Shown here: positions 37,277-46,120 of the stretch, one piece after another
Layout: each line of letters starts with the position of its first letter
How positions within the stretch are numbered: position 1 is the first letter of the stretch
Assembly (NCBI RefSeq): GCF_963666525.1
Contig: NZ_OY762905.1
Coordinates: 2,400,001-2,464,000, forward strand
Source: an uncultured Cohaesibacter sp.
GTDB taxonomy: Bacteria > Pseudomonadota > Alphaproteobacteria > Rhizobiales > Cohaesibacteraceae
Length of the DNA: 64,000 bases
Direction of reading: 5' to 3'
Notes under the pieces: model-generated
Databases searched by the model: none
The model's input: the letters and a program-made list of their open reading frames with translations, nothing else
Told to the model about the DNA's origin: nothing
Program-made: the position numbers and the translations under genes

Positions 37277-37317
37277 AAGCCACCTTTCTATGCCGTTTTG
37301 GAATAGAAAGGTGGCTT
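37277..37317. terminator. Bidirectional terminator between the EI24 gene and nth
   Basis: Perfect 15-base arms (37277-37291 and 37303-37317) with core AGCCACCTTTCTAT / ATAGAAAGGTGGCT flank an 11-base loop and are followed by TTTT on the plus strand. Confidence 0.88.
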
Positions 37318-37326
37318 TTCCTGTCT

Positions 37327-38142
37327 TCAGCTCCCGAATTCACCGGTCTGGTCTGGTGTGCTTTGCTTGTTTTCGTAGGGATCAAGCTCGACAATTGGCG
37401 CTGCCACGGAATAGGTTTTGTCCTTGAAGCGGCAGAGGTCGGCGACGATGCATTTGTGACAGTCGGGCTTGCGCGCCTTGCAGACATAGCGGCCGTGCAG
37501 GATCAGCCAATGGTGGGAATGGCGGACATAGGGCTCGGGAATAACATGTTCCAGCGCCAGTTCCACGTCCTCGACGGTTTTGCCCGGTGCCAGTTCCAGC
37601 CGGTTTGCGAGCCGGAAGATATGGGTGTCGACGGCAATCGTCGGCTGGCCAAAGAAGATGTTGAGCACCACATTGGCTGTCTTGCGCCCGACACCGGGTA
37701 GGCTCACCAGCGCCTCGCGATCATCGGGAACCACGCCGCCGAACTCATCGATCAGCTTTTGGCTAAGCAGGATGACATTCTTGGCCTTGTTGCGATAAAG
37801 TCCGATGGTCTTGATATAATTCTCGACCACCTCCTGCCCCAGCGCCACCATCTTTTCCGGGGTGTCAGCCACGGCAAACAGTGGACCTGTTGCCTTGTTG
37901 ACGCCGACGTCGGTGGCCTGTGCCGACAGGACAACAGCCACCAGCAGGGTGTAGGCGCTGGTATAGTCGAGCTCGCCGCGCGGATTGGGGCGTTGCCGGG
38001 AAAAGCGCGCAAACAGCTCTTCGATGTCTTCCCTGGACATCTTGCTCCATTTGCGGCGGCGCATGGGCTTCTTGCCCGTCGTTGCTGCCTTGCTGGCCTT
38101 CCTCACCTTACCCTTGGCGCTGGCTGCTTCGCTGTCCTTCAC
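37327..38142 (-). CDS. nth: Endonuclease III
   Basis: A DNA glycosylase/AP lyase of about 271 residues that removes oxidised pyrimidines. The helix-hairpin-helix with catalytic Lys region is SLPGVGRKTANVVL, and the catalytic Asp is in AVDTHIFRLANRL. The [4Fe-4S] ligands C-X6-C-X2-C-X5-C are intact in CKARKPDCHKCIVADLC. Starts are uncertain: GTG 38142 has AGGGGG five bases upstream and gives a basic Lys/Arg/Ala-rich N-terminal tail of about 45 residues before the core. A shorter start at the MRRRKWSK region is possible. The frame is open further, into the divergent AraC-MGMT gene, which cannot be coding. Confidence 0.9.
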   Translation of the reverse strand: MKDSEAASAKGKVRKASKAATTGKKPMRRRKWSKMSREDIEELFARFSRQRPNPRGELDYTSAYTLLVAVVLSAQATDVGVNKATGPLFAVADTPEKMVALGQEVVENYIKTIGLYRNKAKNVILLSQKLIDEFGGVVPDDREALVSLPGVGRKTANVVLNIFFGQPTIAVDTHIFRLANRLELAPGKTVEDVELALEHVIPEPYVRHSHHWLILHGRYVCKARKPDCHKCIVADLCRFKDKTYSVAAPIVELDPYENKQSTPDQTGEFGS

Positions 38143-38355
38143 AATGGCCCCCTTGATGCTATTCGGCTGGCGGTTGGTCCCCTGCCCGATCCCTTTATCC
38201 GATTCTTCTGGGGTTGAGACAAGGCCCAACTTGCGAAGAATGACAGGCGCGAAAGCAAGTTTCGGGTGGTTGATCCAACGCTGACACTGTAGCATCAGGG
38301 ACCGTGATGTGGAGCGAGCAAAGGCTCGAAGAAAGGCGCAACAGAGGGGTGAACC

Positions 38356-39303
38356 ATGACACACGAGAAGATGCTGCCGGCCAGCCTGCCGCTTGATGGC
38401 GACTGCCCCATCCTGCCCGATGCCCTGACTGGCATGGAAGAAAAACAGGAAGCGCTGAGGGACTATGACACCATCCGTCGTTCCATCGAATATCTGACCG
38501 AGCATTGGCGCGATCAGCCGAGCCTCGAGACGCTTTCCGATCACATCGGACTGTCACCCCACCACCTCCAGCGTTTGTTCACCCGCTGGACTGGCGGCCT
38601 GTCTCCGAAGGGCTTCATTCAGGCAGTCACTCTTGATAATGCCAAGAAAATGCTCGATCAATCCGCATCCGTAATGGAAACCGCCTTTGAAGTGGGCCTG
38701 TCCGGCTCTTCCCGCCTGCATGATCTGTTTGTCACCCACGAAGCCATCACGCCGGGGGCCTACAAGGCCAAAGGCGCGGGGCTGTCCATCGACTATGGCT
38801 TCCATCCCAGTCCCTTCGGGCAGGCTCTGGTGATGGTGACCGAGCACGGCCTTGCCGGTCTGGCCTTTGCCGATCCCGGCGAGGAACAGGCGGCCCTTGC
38901 AGACATGTGTACCCGCTGGCCAAGGGCGCACTATCGACAGGACCAGCAGGCGACAGGCCCCTATGCCCGTCGTATCTTCAATCCTTCCGCCTGGCAGGAA
39001 GAGCAGCCCTTGCGGATCACCCTGATCGGCACCGACTTCGAGGTCCGCGTCTGGGAGATGCTCTTGAAAATCCCGCTGGGCAACCTGACCACCTATTCGC
39101 ATATTGCCGAAGGTCTGGGCAAGCCCACGGCGGCCCGCGCGGTCGGAACGGCGGTGGGCAAGAACCCGATTTCTTTCGTCGTGCCCTGCCATCGGGTTCT
39201 TGGCAAGGGTGGCTCCATTTGCGGCTATCACTGGGGCCTGACGCGCAAACGGGCGATCCTTGGCTGGGAACAGGGTCAGGTTCAGGCCAGCGGTGAGGCC
39301 TGA
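38356..39303 (+). CDS. AraC-type HTH fused to O6-alkylguanine-DNA methyltransferase (Ada-like)
   Basis: A 315-residue fusion. Residues about 35-135 are an AraC-family double helix-turn-helix with LSDHIGLSPHHLQRLF and MDQ-type helices; residues about 150-312 are a methylated-DNA-cysteine methyltransferase with GNLTTYSHIAEGLGKP and the acceptor Cys278 in VPCHRVLG. Compared with E. coli Ada it lacks the N-terminal four-cysteine zinc domain that repairs methylphosphotriesters and switches the regulator on. It would repair O6-methylguanine and may regulate genes by another trigger. It is divergent from nth, another repair gene. Confidence 0.92.
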   Translation: MTHEKMLPASLPLDGDCPILPDALTGMEEKQEALRDYDTIRRSIEYLTEHWRDQPSLETLSDHIGLSPHHLQRLFTRWTGGLSPKGFIQAVTLDNAKKMLDQSASVMETAFEVGLSGSSRLHDLFVTHEAITPGAYKAKGAGLSIDYGFHPSPFGQALVMVTEHGLAGLAFADPGEEQAALADMCTRWPRAHYRQDQQATGPYARRIFNPSAWQEEQPLRITLIGTDFEVRVWEMLLKIPLGNLTTYSHIAEGLGKPTAARAVGTAVGKNPISFVVPCHRVLGKGGSICGYHWGLTRKRAILGWEQGQVQASGEA

Positions 39304-39321
39304 CAATGCTAAGGGCACAAA

Positions 39322-39345
39322 AAAGGGTGGCCTAAGCCACCCTTT
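39322..39345. terminator. Bidirectional terminator between the Ada-like gene and gpmA
   Basis: Perfect 10-base arms AAAGGGTGGC (39322-39331) and GCCACCCTTT (39336-39345) around CTAA, with extra A residues to the left, between convergent genes. Confidence 0.9.
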
Positions 39346-39372
39346 CAATCATCAGCAATCATGCCGCGTCGA

Positions 39373-39990
39373 TTAGCCAAGAATTTCCTTGGAAGCGATC
39401 GTGGTGTCTGCGTTGAATTTGTAGACGATCGGAACACCGGTGCCCAGGTTGACTTCAAGGATTTCTTCCTTGGTCAGACGGTCCAGAACCATCACGATGG
39501 AGCGCAGGGAGTTGCCGTGAGCAGCGCAGAGCACAGACTTGCCAGCCATGACCTGTGGCAGAATGTCGGTGATGAAGTAAGGCAGCGTGCGTGCTGCGGT
39601 GTCCTTCAGGCTTTCGCCGCCCGGAGGAGGCACGTCGTAGGACCGGCGCCAGATGTGAACCTGTTCTTCGCCCCATTTCTTGCGAGCGTCGTCCTTGTTG
39701 AGGCCAGACAGATCGCCATAGTCGCGTTCGTTGAGGGCCAGATCGCGGTAGGTCGTGAGGTCGGACTGACCAACGCCATCGAGGATATGCTGGCAGGTCT
39801 TCTGGGCGCGCTGCAGGTCAGACGTAAAGGCGACGTCGAATTTCATGCCCATATCGTTGAGCTTCTTGCCAGCAGCAATAGCTTCAGCCGTGCCCTGCTC
39901 GGTAAGGTCGGGGTCTTTCCAGCCGGTGAAAAGGTTTTTCAGGTTCCATTCGCTCTGGCCATGACGTGCCAGCACTAGTGTCCGTTCCAT
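39373..39990 (-). CDS. gpmA: 2,3-bisphosphoglycerate-dependent phosphoglycerate mutase
   Basis: A 205-residue histidine phosphatase superfamily mutase that interconverts 3- and 2-phosphoglycerate. The phospho-histidine is in [12 protein letters not shown] (residues 4-15). LTEQGTAEA, the RHYGDLSG-like [12 protein letters not shown], and the second His in [10 protein letters not shown] complete the site. At 205 residues it is the short alphaproteobacterial form. ATG 39990 with AGGAG eight bases upstream is chosen over GTG 39999. It follows dapB on the same strand. Confidence 0.95.
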   Translation of the reverse strand: MERTLVLARHGQSEWNLKNLFTGWKDPDLTEQGTAEAIAAGKKLNDMGMKFDVAFTSDLQRAQKTCQHILDGVGQSDLTTYRDLALNERDYGDLSGLNKDDARKKWGEEQVHIWRRSYDVPPPGGESLKDTAARTLPYFITDILPQVMAGKSVLCAAHGNSLRSIVMVLDRLTKEEILEVNLGTGVPIVYKFNADTTIASKEILG

Positions 39991-40156
39991 CGGATCCACT
40001 CCTTCACTGCAAATTGAAGCGCTTCACTGTTGGTCTGAGCCGCAGAACGGACAGGAAAGCGCTGTGTTAATTCGGTTTGCAGCACTTCCCGCGAACTGGA
40101 TTTCGCGAGAATTGCCCTTATTGCGGTAACAAACTCCAGCCATGCGGCGGCTCTGT

Positions 40157-40969
40157 TCAATTCAGTCCCAGAACATCCATCATGGAGTAAAAGCCAACGG
40201 GTTTGTCTTTTGCCCACAGTGCAGCCTTCACGGCACCACGGGCAAAAATGGAGCGATCCTGGGCCTTATGCGTGAGCTCGATGCGCTCGCCTTCCCCTGC
40301 CAGGATCACACTATGCTCGCCAATGACCGATCCGCCACGCAACGTGGCAAATCCGATGCTTCCCCGTTCCCGGGCTCCGGTCATGCCTTCGCGGGACATG
40401 ACGGCATTGGCGTGCAAATCGATGCCGCGTCCACGCGCAGCCGCTTCGCCAAGCAACAGGGCCGTACCGGACGGTGCGTCTACCTTGTGCTTGTGATGCA
40501 TTTCAAGAATTTCGAGATCGAAGTCGGCGTCGAGCGCCTTGGCCGCCTGCTCGATCAGTTTCGAGAGCAGGTTGACCCCAAGGCTCATGTTGCCTGAGCG
40601 CACCATGGTGGCGCCGCCCTCGGCAATGCCTTTCAGCTCGGCTTCCTCTTCCGGCGTGAAGCCAGTGGTGCCAACAATGTGGATCTTGTTTTTGGCCGCC
40701 GTGATGCGGGCAAAGGCAAGCGAGGCCTTTGGAGCGGTGAAATCGATCACGCCATCGGCAGTATCAAGTGCCTTGTCGAGATCGCTGGTGACAGCCACGC
40801 CAAGCGGCTGCAGACCGGCCAGCGTACCGGCATCCATGCCCAGACAATCGGATCCTTCCCGTTCCACGGCACCGGCAACGCACAGACCCTGTTGTTCGGA
40901 AATCGCGGTGATGAGTGCACGACCCATGCGCCCCTGAGCACCTACAACAACAAGCCGTATGTCGGTCAT
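40157..40969 (-). CDS. dapB: 4-hydroxy-tetrahydrodipicolinate reductase
   Basis: A 270-residue NAD(P)H-dependent reductase in the lysine and meso-diaminopimelate pathway. The dinucleotide site is [12 protein letters not shown], the catalytic region [14 protein letters not shown], and GTTGFTPEE is conserved. The C-terminus is complete with [11 protein letters not shown]. The frame is open for 30 codons further, but ATG 40969 gives the canonical start. It precedes gpmA by 166 bp. Confidence 0.96.
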   Translation of the reverse strand: MTDIRLVVVGAQGRMGRALITAISEQQGLCVAGAVEREGSDCLGMDAGTLAGLQPLGVAVTSDLDKALDTADGVIDFTAPKASLAFARITAAKNKIHIVGTTGFTPEEEAELKGIAEGGATMVRSGNMSLGVNLLSKLIEQAAKALDADFDLEILEMHHKHKVDAPSGTALLLGEAAARGRGIDLHANAVMSREGMTGARERGSIGFATLRGGSVIGEHSVILAGEGERIELTHKAQDRSIFARGAVKAALWAKDKPVGFYSMMDVLGLN

Positions 40970-41095
40970 GACGGAATCCCACCTTTGGTTTCGAGAAGGA
41001 GGCAAAATATTCAGGCTTTCTTCTATGCGGTATGTGACCTTAGTGCAAGTCCAATGCATTCATTTGCCGGTCCTATTCCGAAGAATGCATGAATT

Positions 41096-42100
41096 TTATG
41101 GCAAGACGGAAAGCTTATCGGCCAGCAGGCGGCCGAGCCCTTCAAGATAGTCTTCCTGCATCGGGGTCAAGCGGCTGATCGCGTCGGCTGCCATCGAAGG
41201 CGAAAGCCGGGGGCAGTCAATGAGCGTGAGCCACTCCTTTTCAACCAGCATCTCATAATAGTCCTTCTCGTCTGCCGATTGAATGGAAGCGGCAGGAACA
41301 AGGGCCGCTACGGGCTTGCGACAGGCGACGGCCTCGGTGACCATGGAGATGGAATCGGAGGTGACGAAAATCTCATCGGCATCCAGCATGACCGAAATCG
41401 CTTCGCCCGGCCCTGTTTTGGCATAGTCACGGAAGACGAGCCGTTCCGGATGACGCGCGGCAAGGTCGGCAAGATCCTTCTGCCAATTGGCCGGTGTGCG
41501 GCGGGAGCTGGAAATCACCCAGTTGCGGCTTGCAAGGTCTGCTTCAAGGAAGGACAGCAGCGCCGCCCAGTCCCCATCGGACAGCGGATGCGACCGGGTT
41601 GGCGCTCCGACCATCAGCGCCCGATAGGAGCCAGAGGAGCCTTGGCCCAGCGAAAGATCCTTGCCGGTGTCGCGGTCCACCGGACTTGGCTTCAGCGTAA
41701 CAATGGCGTTGGGATAGCGCAGATAGGACTTGGAAATGTGCAGGATCGCGGTGAAGCGATCAGCCGGAATGTTGCGGATGCTGCCGGAAAACAGGCTGTG
41801 GCAGCCATAGCGGCGGGCCATCAGCAGCAGATAGGGCAATGTCCTGCCGCCCGCCGAGACGACTAGGTCAGGCTTCTGCCGGGGCATTAATCGGTTCGAT
41901 AGCGAAATGAATTCAAGGAAAGACAGTGGCAGCACCGAATTGGCGCACAGGGTACGCACGGTCTGCTGCGGCAGCAGGCCTCGCTGGGGAACAGTCAGCC
42001 ATTCCACCTCCACTGGCCACAATCGACCAAGCGCCATCGCGACGGCCTCGCTCTGGTGATAGTGACCGGGCTTGTCATCCCTCAACACAAGAATTCGCAT
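41096..42100 (-). CDS. ELM1/DUF1022 family putative glycosyltransferase-like protein
   Basis: A 334-residue protein of the mitochondrial-fission ELM1 family. The N-terminal LRDDKPGHYHQSEAVA (residues 5-20), RLMPRQKPDLVVSAGGRTLP in the middle and FVTSDSISMVTEAVACRKPVAALVP near residue 260 are the family hallmarks. The architecture resembles GT-B glycosyltransferases such as MurG, and bacterial members often lie among surface polysaccharide genes. The precise reaction is unknown. It follows the pyruvyl-transferase-like gene by 66 bp, so the two may act in one surface-glycan process. Confidence 0.85.
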   Translation of the reverse strand: MRILVLRDDKPGHYHQSEAVAMALGRLWPVEVEWLTVPQRGLLPQQTVRTLCANSVLPLSFLEFISLSNRLMPRQKPDLVVSAGGRTLPYLLLMARRYGCHSLFSGSIRNIPADRFTAILHISKSYLRYPNAIVTLKPSPVDRDTGKDLSLGQGSSGSYRALMVGAPTRSHPLSDGDWAALLSFLEADLASRNWVISSSRRTPANWQKDLADLAARHPERLVFRDYAKTGPGEAISVMLDADEIFVTSDSISMVTEAVACRKPVAALVPAASIQSADEKDYYEMLVEKEWLTLIDCPRLSPSMAADAISRLTPMQEDYLEGLGRLLADKLSVLP

Positions 42101-42166
42101 GAAACTTCCTTAAACCAGCCGGACGGCTGCCCAAAACCGGGTATCTTGAGCGCCTGAATCGCATCT

Positions 42167-43255
42167 CTAGAGGGATGGATTGACCAAAATGGGAGCCCCG
42201 TCAAGGGCCCTTCTTTCGGCCGCCTGCTCGTCACACATCCGCCTGATCTCTCCGAACATCGCGTCGGCCTTCTTGCGACAGGACTGTCGAAAGGCCTGGA
42301 TGCTGGCCAGTTCTTTATCTGAAAAAGCCCCGAAAGCCGTTTCGAGCGCAGCGAGGTCCATCGCCTCAAGGCTGTCGATGTCGATCAGGCGATGTCCAAG
42401 CCCGGCTTCCTCAAGCAGTGCTTCGGTCTTCCAGCTGTTGGACTTGAGGGCGCAGAACGGAACATCATAAAGCAGGGCGTAACAGACTGCGTGAAACCGC
42501 CCAGCCACCAGCAGCGATATGCCGGATTGGAAAAGGGCCCGAAAATCGGCAGCGCGGGGAATGCAGTAGGCATATTTGGGATTGCCGATCGCACCCGAAG
42601 AGCCCTTGCCGACGAGATGCTTGATCCAGAACAGGCTGGTGCGCTTGAAATTGCCAAACGGACCTTTACCCAGAGTCTCTGGGGTCGCGGCAAGAGACAG
42701 GAAACGACTGCCTTTGAGGCGTGCCGCCCGATTGCGCAGACGGCGGCTGATGGCCTTGAGCGTGCTGTCGGTGAAGGTGACAGTGCCGCCATTGCCTTGC
42801 TTGCCGTTGCTACCGACCTCTGAGGGATCAAAGGAAAGGGTCAGGTCAGGCACATGGCGTGCGGCAAGTCCGGCCTTTTCCGCCTCCTTGAGGCTCTGTT
42901 GATCGCGCACGAAAATGGCCGTCGCTGAAGCCAGATCGGAGCGAATCGCCTCACCCAGATTCTGAAACAGCGAGTTGATGAGAAACACAGGCACATTGTG
43001 GTCGGTGCCCCAGCGGCTGGCACGGGCGATGGCAAAGGACGACGGGCTGTCGTCATGCAGGCTGCCCTCGCCATTGATGATGACGAGATCGATCCTGTCG
43101 GCGTCGATGGCAATGGTCATGTCGCTGGTGTAGCGGGCGACGATCTCGATGCCGTAGCGATGGCAAAAGTAGCCGATCTGCTCGCAAACCAGACGGCAAC
43201 CGTGGTGCCCCAGAGCCGATGTGTCGTTGAAGAGGACAGCTCTCAGAATCTTCAT
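42167..43255 (-). CDS. Polysaccharide pyruvyl transferase family protein
   Basis: A 362-residue protein of the pyruvyl transferase (PS_pyruv_trans) family. Visible features are the N-terminal NDTSALGHHGCRLVCEQIG, the NGEGSLHDDSP segment (about 73-83), RDQQSLKEAEKAG, and the C-terminal SLLVAGRFHAVCYALL with the conserved RFH. Family members add ketal pyruvate to sugars of cell-wall or capsular polymers or make related linkages. ATG 43255 is preferred over a 61-codon extension, since AAGGG precedes it and the N-terminus becomes canonical. It pairs with the ELM1-like gene; no other glycan genes are nearby. Confidence 0.85.
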   Translation of the reverse strand: MKILRAVLFNDTSALGHHGCRLVCEQIGYFCHRYGIEIVARYTSDMTIAIDADRIDLVIINGEGSLHDDSPSSFAIARASRWGTDHNVPVFLINSLFQNLGEAIRSDLASATAIFVRDQQSLKEAEKAGLAARHVPDLTLSFDPSEVGSNGKQGNGGTVTFTDSTLKAISRRLRNRAARLKGSRFLSLAATPETLGKGPFGNFKRTSLFWIKHLVGKGSSGAIGNPKYAYCIPRAADFRALFQSGISLLVAGRFHAVCYALLYDVPFCALKSNSWKTEALLEEAGLGHRLIDIDSLEAMDLAALETAFGAFSDKELASIQAFRQSCRKKADAMFGEIRRMCDEQAAERRALDGAPILVNPSL

Positions 43256-43821
43256 GGGAAACCCTTGCTGCTTGAAGAGGGAGTGCGATAGGACGCCCGA
43301 AGGCGGCCGGTTCATACCGGACCGGGCCTGCACCGGACTTGAGGCGGATGATAGTGGATCCTTGGTCAATTGACAATTGCACCGACGCATGGTCGCCAAG
43401 GCAATATCGGCCAGGTTTGCAAGGAGTTGATGCGTCACGGGCTCAGAAAAGGATTGTCAAAACCTGGCATTCTGGCGCCTTTCCTGCGTTCAGTTCTTCG
43501 GATGGGGAGTTCCGATTTGGATCTGAAAGACTTTTCTGTCGGCAAGACTCTGCACACCGAAAGTAAAGATTACTCCGGCGATATGAAGACTCTGCAGTTC
43601 ATCAGGCAAAGTAGAGTTGTCAGCGGAAGACTCTGCCAATCGCTGACCCAAAATATAGATAGACTGGCGGCTTCATGGCCATGTCATATCAGCCTAATAA
43701 AAAATACTGATAGACTCCAATTGGGGAATCGCCTTTCCATTCATTCCTGTGATATAAATATTTTAACGGAAAATTAATAATTTCATAAATTCATCTTTTC
43801 TTTAAAGCCGAGAGTAATGCC
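43256..43821. other. Gene-poor region with three phased 10-mer repeats
   Basis: This 566 bp region is divergent between the pyruvyl-transferase gene and the DUF3592 gene. Rightward open frames of 75 and 135 codons have no recognisable features and are doubtful. AAGACTCTGC occurs exactly three times, at 43544, 43586 and 43627, all in the same orientation. The right end (43690-43800) is AT-rich and probably carries the promoter of the next gene. Confidence 0.5.
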
Positions 43822-44454
43822 ATGCGTTATCAGTCCGCATACCACTATCCCGGTTCAAAGGGTATTCATCACGCCACCTCGAGGGATCGCAAGATCCGCG
43901 CTGTCAGCTCACGGCAAGGTAGCGCCGGGCGCATCGGGTCGTCCGACATCATCAGATTTTTCCTGCTCATGACCGGTCTCTTGCTGTTCATTGTCGGTCT
44001 TGCCCATTTTTCCTCGGCCCATACGATCAAGGGGTGGGATCAGCGTGAGGTGACCATCACCCGCGCAGACGTCGTTCGGATGCCCTACGAGGATGGCGCT
44101 CCTGTCTTTACCGCGAAAATCGAATATCAGTTTGTCGAGAACGGAAAGCTGATGACGGGGCATCAATTGTCCCTCACGCAGATCCGCTCCAAGTCGCCCG
44201 GTCAGGTTAAACGGGAAATCGCGGCCTATTCCATCGGCCGGACCGTGCTCGCCCATGTCAACCCGCAGGATCGGACGAAATCATTTCTCAAGACCAATCC
44301 GCTGACCTATGTCTATGCATTGATAGCGCCTGGCCTGGTGTTGATGTTCATCAGCCTGATGATGGCGCAAATCCAGTATTGGCGCACAATGAAGACACAG
44401 CGCCGGAATTGGCGATTCGGCGAGTTCAATGGACTAGTGCCGCAGCCAGCCTGA
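43822..44454 (+). CDS. DUF3592 membrane protein
   Basis: A 210-residue protein with a basic N-terminal tail (about 1-40), a membrane segment (about 45-66), an extracytoplasmic domain and a second membrane segment (about 165-185). The middle domain carries EYQFVENGKLMTGHQLSL and LAHVNPQDRTKSFL, matching the DUF3592 pattern. The unusually long basic N-terminus ahead of the first membrane segment is uncommon and might mean a later start; no strong alternative start with a ribosome binding site was found. Function unknown. Confidence 0.75.
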   Translation: MRYQSAYHYPGSKGIHHATSRDRKIRAVSSRQGSAGRIGSSDIIRFFLLMTGLLLFIVGLAHFSSAHTIKGWDQREVTITRADVVRMPYEDGAPVFTAKIEYQFVENGKLMTGHQLSLTQIRSKSPGQVKREIAAYSIGRTVLAHVNPQDRTKSFLKTNPLTYVYALIAPGLVLMFISLMMAQIQYWRTMKTQRRNWRFGEFNGLVPQPA

Positions 44455-44566
44455 TATTTGACGTGCCGCTTTGTACCTGAAACCGCGTGGCAGGAGTGCT
44501 GGCGTTTGTCGGTGTGCACCTTTCAATCAGTGCTGCAAAGAGAGTTGCAGCACTGATCTGTTGTCC

Positions 44567-45277
44567 TCAGGCTCGTTCGGCGAGGGCGGCGCTGATGTCG
44601 TCGATAATCTGTGCTGCCATGGCCTTGCGGTTATCGGCGGCCAGAATCGGACGCCCGACGACCAGATAATCGGCACCGGCGGCAATTGCCCGCTTCGGGG
44701 TCATGACGCGCTTCTGGTCACCGACATCGCTGCCGTCCGGGCGGATGCCTGGCGTGACGATAGCCATGTCCGGCCCAACGATGGAGCGCATGGCTTCGGC
44801 TTCCTGTGCCGAGCAGACAATCCCGTCCATGCCTGCTGCACGGGCATCGGCGGCGCGCTTGGCGACCAGTTCGGTGGCGGTAAAGCGATAGCCAGCATCC
44901 ACAAGGTCTGCATCATCCATGGAGGTCAGAACCGTGACACCCAGCAGATTGAGGCGGCTGTTCCCCTTGCCAGCCACCGCCGACCGCATCGCCTTGGGAT
45001 AGGCGTGGATGGTCAGGAATTTGGCACCCATTGCCGAGATCGAGGCAACGCCCTTTTCGATGGTGTTGTCGATGTCCAGCAGCTTCAGGTCCATGAAGAC
45101 ATCCTTGCCCTCGGCAATCAGCTCCCGGGCAAGGTCAAATCCGCCGGCATAGCCAAGCTGATATCCGATCTTGTAGAAGGAAACGGTCTCGCCGAGGTCA
45201 GCGATGATGGCGCGGGCTTCATCAACGCTTGGAACATCAAGCGGAACGATCAGGCGGTCACGCGGGGAAAGGGACAT
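44567..45277 (-). CDS. pyrF: Orotidine 5'-phosphate decarboxylase
   Basis: A 236-residue TIM barrel that makes UMP from OMP in pyrimidine synthesis. The catalytic charge network is DLKLLDIDNTIEKG; the N-terminal RDRLIVPLDVPSVDEA and C-terminal GIRPDGSDVGDQKRVMTP phosphate gripper are conserved. ATG 45277 has GAGGAG nine bases upstream. Proximity to pmtA and dnaJ is typical of the order. Confidence 0.96.
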   Translation of the reverse strand: MSLSPRDRLIVPLDVPSVDEARAIIADLGETVSFYKIGYQLGYAGGFDLARELIAEGKDVFMDLKLLDIDNTIEKGVASISAMGAKFLTIHAYPKAMRSAVAGKGNSRLNLLGVTVLTSMDDADLVDAGYRFTATELVAKRAADARAAGMDGIVCSAQEAEAMRSIVGPDMAIVTPGIRPDGSDVGDQKRVMTPKRAIAAGADYLVVGRPILAADNRKAMAAQIIDDISAALAERA

Positions 45278-45365
45278 CTGCAGCACTCCTCTGGGGTCGG
45301 AAAAAATTTGCAAAGCCTTATCACTTCACTCGACCAAGGTCCAGATCTGGCGGGCGCTTTCTTGA

Positions 45366-45950
45366 TCAGATGCATTCCAGCGGCTTTTTTCGCTGCCCCA
45401 GATGAACGAGGTTGCGCGCGCAGGCACTCAGAAAGGCGGCATCCCGGTCATTTTTCAGGTTGCCCTTGGCATCAAAGGCCTCATGAGCGGCGCTGACGCT
45501 GATCTGCTCCGGGATGGTCAGAGCACCCAGCGCGGTCAGGATGTCGCGCAAATGGGCCAGCGAGCGCATGCCACCCAGTTTGCCCGGTGACGCAGCGCCG
45601 ATCGCATAGACCGGACCGGAGAATGGTCCCCGCTGCTGGACAGGGACACGGGACATCCAGTCCAGTGTGTTTTTCAGCAAGGGTGTAACGGAGCCGTTGT
45701 GTTCCGGGCTGGCGATAAAGATGCCATCATGGGCCGCGATCATTCTGGCCAGCTTGACGGCATTCTCGGGCAGGCCCTTATCCTTCTCGTCATCGGCATT
45801 GAATAGCGGCAGGGGATAGTCTGTCAGGGACAGAAAAGTGACATCCATCTCCAGAAGGCTCAGTTCTTTGGCCATGGCACCGGCAAGACGCTGGTTGAGG
45901 CTGCCGGATCGGATGGAGCCGGCAAAACAGAGAAGGCGGATTTGCTGCAT
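45366..45950 (-). CDS. NAD(P)H-dependent FMN reductase
   Basis: A 194-residue flavodoxin-fold flavoprotein. The FMN-phosphate loop FAGSIRSGSLNQ is at residues 8-19; IFIASPEHNGSVTPLLKNTLDW is the FMN/NAD(P)H reductase signature (quoted in part). Proteins of this kind (azoreductase/chromate reductase-like) reduce FMN or quinone-like substrates. The substrate is not evident. ATG 45950 with AAAGG is chosen over the in-frame TTG 45968. It lies 88 bp upstream of pyrF on the same strand. Confidence 0.9.
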   Translation of the reverse strand: MQQIRLLCFAGSIRSGSLNQRLAGAMAKELSLLEMDVTFLSLTDYPLPLFNADDEKDKGLPENAVKLARMIAAHDGIFIASPEHNGSVTPLLKNTLDWMSRVPVQQRGPFSGPVYAIGAASPGKLGGMRSLAHLRDILTALGALTIPEQISVSAAHEAFDAKGNLKNDRDAAFLSACARNLVHLGQRKKPLECI

Positions 45951-46120
45951 GATGATATGCCTTTGCAAGAGGAATGCTGCGCGTTGCTAAAGGCATTAGT
46001 AGGATTGCACGGGTGTCTTGTGCAATCCCTCTTTTGAGATTTGTGACAACAAGGCTGCGACCTGTTGCGCAAGCGTCTGCCAAGATAAGGGCAAGGCGAG
46101 CCTGACTTTTGGCCGGATTC

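Noticed and set aside
43370-43777. 135-codon plus-strand open frame upstream of the DUF3592 gene
   Set aside because: No ribosome binding site, no recognisable domain, and the phased repeats and AT-rich end suggest non-coding DNA.
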